A stretch of 64,000 nucleotides of DNA from Haematobia irritans (taxonomy: Eukaryota; Arthropoda; Insecta; Diptera; Muscidae), in the NCBI RefSeq assembly GCF_050003625.1, contig NC_134400.1, positions 195,871,918 to 195,935,917 on the forward strand, written 5' to 3'. Positions 56,601 to 64,000 of the stretch are shown here, piece by piece. Each line of letters opens with the position of its first letter. Position 1 is the stretch's first letter. A program made the translations under genes and the position numbers. Under the pieces are notes generated by a model. The model searched no databases. It was not told the origin of the DNA and was given only the letters and a program-made list of their open reading frames with translations.

Positions 56601-56627
56601 AGACCGGGGACTTATCAGTCAACCTGT
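56601..56627 (+). repeat. Mariner right terminal inverted repeat
   Basis: AGACCGGGGACTTATCAGTC followed by AACCTGT and TA (56628-56629). It closely resembles the Himar1-type terminal repeat. The left terminal repeat was lost with the 5' part. Confidence 0.85.
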
Positions 56628-57293
56628 TACAAAAAAAAAAATAATAAACCAATTTTTCACAAAAGGTTAGCGTCACTGTACGAATGTTACCTGATAATGA
56701 TAGATTCCAAAATGAAGACATATGAAGGGATTGTTATTCTGCTGCTGTTTTCTTTCTTTATACACCATCACGAACATTGATAGACTTATTGTTTGTTATT
56801 TATGCCCAATAATTTTGAAAAAAAAAAAAGAAAAATTTTCTCACTAATTTAAAATAATAAATATTTTATTTGTTATTTATTATATTCTTTTACTATATTA
56901 TTTTGTAACAATCTATCCGTATACCATAACAACGCGATTCCATCTAAAAAAAACAACCCACGCGCAAATATATCGATTACATCGATGACAGGTATCGATT
57001 ACAAGTAGATAAAAGAAATATAGGAAAATTTCTTATATTCTAACAAGCGTGTCTACTTAAGTTTTAAAAGGATTGAATACTTCTTAGTACGAATGAACTG
57101 AAATATTTTTCTATGCCAAGTGTTATTCGCATGTATGGTAAGCTTTCTATAATAAAGGAAGTCAGAGTTATCATTTTATAAGAAATTTTACTAAATTTGA
57201 GGAAACTTGGTTTTCGTTCGGTTTTTGTTTATTTTTTCGAATGCTTTTTTTTATCAGTGAATAAAATGTTCTTGTTCAGTAGTAAATTCTTAT

Positions 57294-57544
57294 ATCCAGC
57301 GAAGAAAACAGTATTAGTAAAATTCCATGCCTTATTCTAGTTAATGAACTATTCCTAACTGCTTTCAGTTTAGGATTTTTTTTTTTACTCAAACAAGTAA
57401 ATTTTATTATTTCACACAAAAATTTAATTTAATGGAAATAAAATGGCTTAGCTAAATTGATAAACGTTTTTTCCTTCCGTTTCGAAGGCACTTTTTTCTG
57501 GGTGTACAATACACAACTAATTGCATCAATAAAAATAGAACCAA
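57294..57544. other. Unique interval between duplication and array
   Basis: TTTTTTCTGGGTGTACAATAC near 57491 resembles a TA-MITE right end, but no partner was found. Otherwise AT-rich. Confidence 0.4.
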
Positions 57545-58265
57545 AATTTTAATTTTGACAAAATTTTCTATAGAAATAAACTTTTGACAAAACCTTCTAT
57601 AGCAAATAAAATTTTGACAACATTCTCCATAGAACTAAACTCTTGACAAAATTTTCTATAGCAAATAAAAGTTTGAAATAAGAAATGTTAAGAAATAAAA
57701 TGTTAGTAAATTTTTCTATAGAAATAAAATGTTGACAAAAAATTTTATAGAAATGAAATTTTGACAAAACTTTTTTTTCTATGAAATAAAATATTAACAA
57801 ATTTTCTACATCAAATAAAATCTTACCAGAATTTTCATTAAAAACAAAATTTTGAAAAAATTGTCCATGTCAAATAAACTTTTGGCAAAATTTTTTATAG
57901 AAATAAATTTCTGACAAAATTTTTCTGTAGCAAATAACATTTTTACAATTTCTATAGCTAAAATTTTGATAAAATTTTCTATAGAAATACAATTTTGACA
58001 AAATTGTCTATAGAAAAAAAGTTGACAAAATTTTCTGTAGAAATAAAATTTTGACAACAGTTTCTATAGCAAATAAAATGTTGACACAATTTTCAATAGA
58101 AATAAAATTTTGAAAAAATTTGATATAGCAAATAAGATTTTGACAAAATTTTCTATAGAAATAAAATTTTTACAAAATTGTCTATAGAAATAAAATTCTA
58201 ACACAATTTTCTATAGAAATAAAATTTTGAAAAAATTTTTTATAGAAATAAAATTTTTACACAAT
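57545..58265 (+). repeat. 29-bp array, forward, diverged
   Basis: About 24 units. The variant CTATAGCAAATAAAATTTTG (a 30-bp unit) is frequent here and through 61500, and rare elsewhere. Confidence 0.85.
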
Positions 58266-58447
58266 TGTCATGTCTAACATTGTAAGGAGAAAGTCTATTA
58301 CTTTATAAAATATAATATCTCGCTGAAGATGATCACCGATGGTGTATCGAAATATCCGAGAACAGCAATATTTCAATAAAAAAGTAATGAAAACATTAAC
58401 ACCAGCATTTTTCATTAGTCCATGACCTCAAGCCAAACAAATAATCC
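58266..58447. other. Non-array interruption with a possible decayed hammerhead motif
   Basis: At 58321-58360 the plus strand reads CTGAAGATGAT, a CACC/GGTG hairpin around GAT, then TATCGAAATATC. The order is reminiscent of a hammerhead, but CTGATGA is broken and stem I is not evident. Confidence 0.35.
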
Positions 58448-61400
58448 CAAAATTTTGAAATAAAATTTTGACAAAATTTTCTATAGCAAATAAAATTTTG
58501 ACAAAATTTTCTATACAAATAAAATGTTGACAAAATTTTCTATAGCAAATAACATTTTGACAAAATTTTCTATAGAAATAAAATTTTTACACAATTTTCT
58601 ATAGCAATAAAATTTTGACAAAAATTTCTATAGCAAAAAAAAATTGACAAAATTTTCTGTAGAAATAAAATTTTGACAAAAGTTTCTATAGCAAACAAAA
58701 TTTTGACACAATTTTCTATAGAAATAAAATTTTGAAAAAATTTTGTATAGCAAATAACAATTTGACAAAATTTTCTATAGCAAATAAAATTTTGACAAAA
58801 TTTTCTATAGACATAAAATTTTGACAAAAATTTTGTATAGCAAATAACATTTTGACAAAATTTTCTATAGAAATAAAATTTTAACAAAATTTTCTATAGA
58901 AATACAATTTTGACAAAATTTTCTATAGCAAAAAAAATTTTGACAAAATTTTCTGTAGAAATAACATTTTGACAAAAGTGTCTATAGCAAATAAAATTTT
59001 GACACAATTTTCTATAGAAATAAAATTTTGAAAAAAATTTCTATAGAAATAAAATTTTGAAAAAATTTCTTATAGAAACAAAATAATGACAAAATTTTCT
59101 ATAAAAATAAAATTTGACAACTTTTTCTATAGAAATAAAATTTTGACAAAATTTTCTATAGAAATAAAATAATGACCACATTTTCTATAAAAATAAAATT
59201 TGACATTTTCTATAGAAATAAAATTTTGAAAAAATTTCTTATAGAAATAAAATAATGACAACATTTTCTATAGAAATAAAATTTTGACAAAATTTTCTAT
59301 AGGAATAAAATTTTGGCAAAATTTTCTATAGCTAATAAAATTTTGACAAAATTTTCTATAGCAAATAAAATTTTGACAACATTTTCTGTAGAAATAAAAT
59401 TTTGAGAAAAGTTTCTGTAGCAAATAAAATTTTGACACAATTTTCTATAGAAATAAAATTTTGAAGAAATTTTCTATAGCTAATAAAATTTTGACTCAAT
59501 TTTCTATAGAAATAAAATTTTTACAAAATTGTCAATAGAAATAAAATTTTGACACAATTTTCTATAGAAATAAAATTTTGAAAAATAACAACGAAATTTT
59601 CTATAGCTAATAAAATTTTTACACAATTGTCTATAGAAATAAAATTTTGACAAAATTTTCTACAGCAAATAAAATTTTGACAACATTTTCTATACAAATA
59701 AAATTTTGACAACATTTTTATAGCAAATAATATATTGAAAAAATTTTGTATAGAAAAAAAAATTGACAAAATTTTCTATAGAAATAAAATTTTTACACAA
59801 TTTTCTATAGAAATAAAATTTTGACAAAATTTTCTATAGCAAATTAAAATTTGACAAAATTTTCTGTAGAAATAAAATGTTGACAAAAGTTTCTATAGCA
59901 AATAAAATTATGACAAAATTTTCTATAGAAATAAAATTTTGAAAAAATTTTGTATAGCAAATAACATTTTGACAAAATTTTCTATAGAAATAAAATTTTT
60001 ACACAATTTTCTATAGAAATAAAATTTTGACAAAATTTTCTATAGCAAATTAAAATTTGACAAAATTTTCTATAGCAAATAAAATTTTGACAATATTTTC
60101 TTTAGAAATAAAATTTTGAGAAAATTTTCTATAGAAATAAAATTTTGACAAAATTTTCTGTAGAAATAACATTTTGACAAAAGTGTCTATAGCAAATAAA
60201 ATTTTGACACAATTTTCTATAGAAATAAAATTTTGAAAAAAATTTCTATAGAAATAAAATTTTGAAAAAAATTCTTATAGAAACAAAATAATGACAAAAT
60301 TTTCTATAAAAATAAAATTTGACAACATTTTCTATAGAAATAAAATTTTGACAGAATTTTCTATAGAAATAAAATAATGACAACATTTTCTATAAAAATA
60401 AAATTTGACATTTTCTATAGAAATAAAATTTTGAAAAAATTTCTTATAGAAATAAAATAATGACAACATTTTCTATAGAAATAAAATTTTGACAAAATTT
60501 TCTATAGGAATAAAATTTTGGCAAAATTTTCTATAGCTAATAAAATTTTGACAAAATTTTCTATAGCAAATAAAATTTTGACAACATTTTCTGTAGAAAT
60601 AAAATTTTGAGAAAAGTTTCTGTAGCAAATAAAATTTTGACACAATTTTCTATAGAAATAAAATTTTGAAAAAAATTTCTATAGAAATAAAATTTTGACT
60701 CAATTTTCTATAGAAATAAAATTTTTACAAAATTGTCTATAGAAATAAAATTTTGACACAATTTTCTATAGAAATAAAATTTTGAAAAAATTTTCTATAG
60801 AAATAAAATTTTTACACAATTGTCTATAGAAATAAAATTTTGACAAAATATTCTACAGCAAATAAAATTTTGACAAAATTTTCTATACAAATAAAATTTT
60901 GACAACATTTTTTATAGCAAATAATATATTGAAAAAAATTTGTATAGCAAAAAAAATTGACAAAATTTTCTATAGAAATAAAATTTTTACACAATTTTCT
61001 ATAGAAATAAAATTTTGACAAAATTTTCTATAGCAAATTAAAATTTGACAAAATTTTCTGTAGAAATAAAATGTTGACAAAAGTTTCTATAGCAAATAAA
61101 ATTATGACAAAATTTTCTATAGAAATAAAATTTTGAAAAAATTTTGTATAGCAAATAACATTTTGACAAAATTTTCTATAGAAATAAAATTTTTACACAA
61201 TTTTCTATAGAAATAAAATTTTGACAAAATTTTCTATAGCAAATTAAAAATTGACAAAATTTGCTATAGAAATAAAATGTTGACAAAAGTTTCTATAGCA
61301 AATAAAATGTTGACAAAATTTTCTATAGAAATAAAATTTTTACAAAATTTTCTATAGAAATAAAATTTCGACAAAATTTTCTATAGCAAATAAAATTTTG

Positions 61401-61500
61401 TTACAATTTTCTATAGAAATAAAATTTTGTTACAATTTTCTATAGAAATAAAATTTTGAAAAATTTCCTATAGAAATAAAATAATCACAAAATTTTCTAT
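58448..61500 (+). repeat. 29/30-bp array, forward, with 1.2-kb higher-order repeat
   Basis: About 104 units. A block of about 1.1 kb recurs at an offset of about 1200 bp: AACATTTTGACAAAAGTGTC at about 58963 and 60168, AATAATGACCACATTTTC-type units, and AATATATTGAAAAAA at about 59729 and 60923. Variants follow the same order in both copies. Confidence 0.9.
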
Positions 61501-61653
61501 AAATTATAGTCAAAAGAGTCAAAAAAATGTCGACAACAGAAATAAAATTCTAGTGTTCCCCATTCACATTACGTTGAATGTTTATTCCTAAGAAGCATTC
61601 ACTCCCTTTACCGTAGGAACATTCTGTTAACAGGTGATTTTTTTTTTTTGTGA
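61501..61653. other. Unique sequence between array and duplicated segment
   Basis: It contains ATTCACTCCCTTTACCGTAG and a poly-T run near 61640. Nothing recognised; it marks the left boundary of the second duplication copy. Confidence 0.4.
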
Positions 61654-62743
61654 AGAAGTATATACAATTTTGTCTTAATCGATTCAGATTCAAATTCATG
61701 CATATGGAAATATAAACCTTTATATAGCTCGCAACAAATTTAAAGGATTTGAGATAGTATCAATAATTTTGGTCCACAAATACATATACTGTTGGTATCT
61801 TCTCATATTATGATGGGTATTTATATCATTATTTTCTTTATTGAACATTGCCCTAAATTTGAAATATAGAGTTCAATTGACATCTAATGCGAAATTAAGA
61901 CCTTTTTTTCACACATAAATAAATACCACTTACGGTACCCCCACAATAGAACTACAAATTAGTGGTATTAAAATGAGATTTAGTTATATTACCCGGAGTC
62001 GACTCCGGAGTCGGAGTCGAGCTGATGAAAAATGCTGGAGTCGGAGTCGAGCAAAATTGGCTCGACCCCACAGCCCTGGTTTCAACTATGTCTATTTTTT
62101 TTTTTTTAACCAAATGACCTTACAAATATGTTAAAATCAGAAGAAAATTTTAATACAATTCCCAAAAAAAAACAATGACATACGTCGTTTTCAATACACC
62201 AAAAAAGAGAACCCTCTAGGGCACTACAGATTATTTAAGTCTATTTTTGATAAATTTTCACAATAAGTGATCGATTTTCCCCATAAAACTGTTTACCTTT
62301 TTCCTATGTTTAGGCAATGGAATCAATTATCATACTGATATGTTAAACTAAGGGAAACATTGAACTTTTAACGATGTAATAACTAACTAAAATATTTCTT
62401 AATGTCATTTGTTTCCATTTGTGATGAGAGGAGAAACAGGTGGACGACCCTTATGGCAGCGTAAATATTACAAAATTCAATTTACAATCGATGTAATCAG
62501 TAAGTATTGTTAAACCTTTCACTTCAGCTCACACAGACAAAAAAAAACAATGTTATCATCAAACTGATGCTAAATTTAACTTATTTTATTTATTGCAAAA
62601 ATATATGAATTTGTTTAATTGAATAAATATCCCTAAGTTCCATGAAAAATTTCCGTCACCTTCAAAAATGACCCAAAAAATTGTCATACTAGTGATGTAG
62701 GTACCATTACTACCAAATTTTAAAAATATTTCGCATACTGGTT

Positions 62744-63268
62744 GAGTGGACAGCGACCGGTGAACCGTCTCCGAAGCGTGGAAAGACTCAAAAGTCCGCT
62801 GGCAAAGTAATGGCCTCTGTTTTTTGGGATGCGCATGGAATAGGTTTTATCGATTACCTTGAGAAGGGAAAAACCATCAACAGTGACTATTATATGGCGT
62901 TATTGGAGCGTTTGAAGGTCGAAATCGAAGCAAAACGGCGCCATATGAAGAAGAAAAAAGTGTTGTTCCACCAAGACAACGCACCGAGCCAGAAGTCATT
63001 GAGAACGATGGCAAAAATTCATGAATTGCGCTTCGAATTGCTTCCCCATCCACCGTATTCTCCAGATCTGGCTCCCAGCGACTTTTTCTTGTTCTCAGAC
63101 CTCAAAAGGATGCTCGCAGGGAAAAAATTTGGCTGCAATGAAGAGGTGATCGCCGAAACTGAGGCCTATTTTGAGGCAAAACCGAAGGAGTGCTACCAAA
63201 ATGGTATCAAAAAATTGGAAGGTCGTTATAATCGTTGTATCGCTCTTGAAGGGAACTATGTTGAATAA
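62744..63268 (+). pseudogene. Mariner transposase, irritans type, 5'-truncated, copy 2
   Basis: The same truncated frame as at 56036-56560, with ATG at 62810 and stop at 63266-63268. The only coding difference seen is residue 74 counted from that ATG: His in copy 1, Arg here (HELRFELL). The truncation point is identical, so the loss of the 5' half preceded the duplication. D56 and D91 are present; the first catalytic Asp is missing. Confidence 0.9.
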
Positions 63269-63308
63269 TAAAAACGAATTTTGACAAAAAAATGTGTTTT
63301 TCTTTGCT

Positions 63309-63335
63309 AGACCGGGGACTTATCAGTCAACCTGT
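63309..63335 (+). repeat. Mariner right terminal inverted repeat, copy 2
   Basis: Identical to 56601-56627 and followed by TA at 63336-63337. Confidence 0.85.
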
Positions 63336-64000
63336 TACAAAAAAAAAAATAATAAACCAATTTTTCACAAAAGGTTAGCGTCACTGTACGAATGTTACCT
63401 GATAATGATAGATTCCAAAATGAAGACATATGAAGGGATTGTTATTCTGCTGCTGTTTTCTTTCTTTATACACCATCACGAACATTGATAGACTTATTGT
63501 TTGTTATTTATGCCCAATAATTTTGAAAAAAAAAAAGAAAAATTTTCTCACTAATTTAAAATAATAAATATTTTATTTGTTATTTATTATATTCTTTTAC
63601 TATATTATTTTGTAACAATCTATCCGTATACCATAACAACGCGATTCCATCTAAAAAAAACAACCCACGCGCAAATATATCGATTACATCGATGACAGGT
63701 ATCGATTACAAGTAGATAAAAGAAATATAGGAAAATTTCTTATATTCTAACAAGCGTGTCTACTTAAGTTTTAAAAGGATTGAATACTTCTTAGTACGAA
63801 TGAACTGAAATATTTTTCTATGCCAAGTGTTATTCGCATGTATGGTAAGCTTTCTATAATAAAGGAAGTCAGAGTTATCATTTTATAAGAAATTTTACTA
63901 AATTTGAGGAAACTTGGTTTTCGTTCGGTTTTTGTTTATTTTTTCGAATGCTTTTTTTTATCAGTGAATAAAATGTTCTTGTTCAGTAGTAAATTCTTAT

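Larger units (their letters stand above)
54946..57293. repeat. Segmental duplication, copy 1
   Basis: The segment matches 61654-64000 at an offset of 6707-6709. It includes the right end of the hAT-like element with its target duplication, single-copy sequence and the truncated mariner. Differences seen are a few homopolymer-length changes and one substitution in the mariner. Confidence 0.9.
61654..64000. repeat. Segmental duplication, copy 2 (cut by the window end)
   Basis: Matches 54946-57293. It contains only the right end of the hAT-like element (to 62078) with the GTTTCAAC flank at 62079-62086. The left end of that element is absent, so this copy arose by duplication of the locus and not by a second insertion. 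The match runs to the last base. Confidence 0.9.

Noticed and set aside
6281..61021. Many open frames of 60-145 codons with peptides such as KFYFYRKFCQNFISIENF
   Set aside because: They are translations of the 29-bp unit. Three units make 29 codons with a single stop position, which variant units remove. They occur wherever arrays occur and have no start or codon signature of their own.

Overview
This looks like AT-rich nuclear DNA from a fly, most likely a calyptrate or muscid. The clues are an irritans-type mariner whose terminal repeat is close to Himar1, several families of mini-me-like elements with (GTCY)n tracts, a tRNA-derived SINE ending in an AACCT-type tail, and hAT and TA-targeting miniature elements. 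No exon of a host protein-coding gene could be recognised on either strand. The window is repeat-rich intergenic or intronic DNA, and the only protein-coding remains are broken transposases.

Roughly 40% of the window consists of arrays of one 29-bp minisatellite. Its unit has two halves, TTTTGACAAAA and TTTTCTATAGAAATAAAA, and carries a perfect palindromic core TTTCTATAGAAA. Arrays lie at about 1-1630, 3055-4019, 6129-6614, 13946-17790, 24033-24388 (inside another element), 25310-27925, 31600-31930, 33408-38913, 39511-41400 (split by a SINE), 41666-42031, 47255-49480, 50108-51405, 51743-52385, 53690-54640 and 57545-61500. They switch orientation several times, have locus-specific variants and higher-order periods, and include two large inverted repeats, about 1 kb centred near 601 and about 3.5 kb centred on 35690.

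The most interesting content is a family of roughly 0.4-kb elements carrying hammerhead-ribozyme sequences. Four have a complete core (4190-4234 minus; 13738-13782, 39295-39339 and 51542-51586 plus), one is half a core (41569-41589 minus), and a different hammerhead-like motif lies at 12909-12948 (minus). The stem III bases covary between copies. One copy is in a head-to-tail partial dimer, and others have an inverted copy of their own tail at the opposite end, as in Penelope-like pseudo-LTRs or retrozymes. All five members adjoin the 29-bp arrays.

Layout: 1-4 kb, palindromic and plain arrays with plain AT-rich DNA. 4-6.1 kb, ribozyme-element dimer split by mini-me A. 6.1-8.5 kb, array split by a TA-targeting element with two tRNA-like segments. 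9.7-12.4 kb, mini-me B. 12.8-13.9 kb, two ribozyme elements and nested foldbacks. 13.9-17.8 kb, array closed by a GGTTGCCAC-type end. 18.2-21.6 kb, hAT-like element filled with a 771-bp triplication. 22.6-24.9 kb, TA element holding mini-me C. 25.2-27.9 kb, array. 29.1-32.5 kb, a second palindromic repeat family built on TCTCATG. 33.4-42 kb, arrays with the giant palindrome, two ribozyme elements and a SINE. 43.6-46.7 kb, transposase relic, mini-me E and two miniature elements. 47.2-52.4 kb, arrays and the last ribozyme element. 53.3-55.4 kb, hAT-like element with a perfect 8-bp target duplication. 54.9-57.3 and 61.7-64.0 kb, two nearly identical copies of a segment with a 5'-truncated mariner, separated by an array with a 1.2-kb higher-order period.

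Nothing here works together as a gene system. The layout reads as a history of nested insertions and repeated amplification and inversion of one minisatellite.
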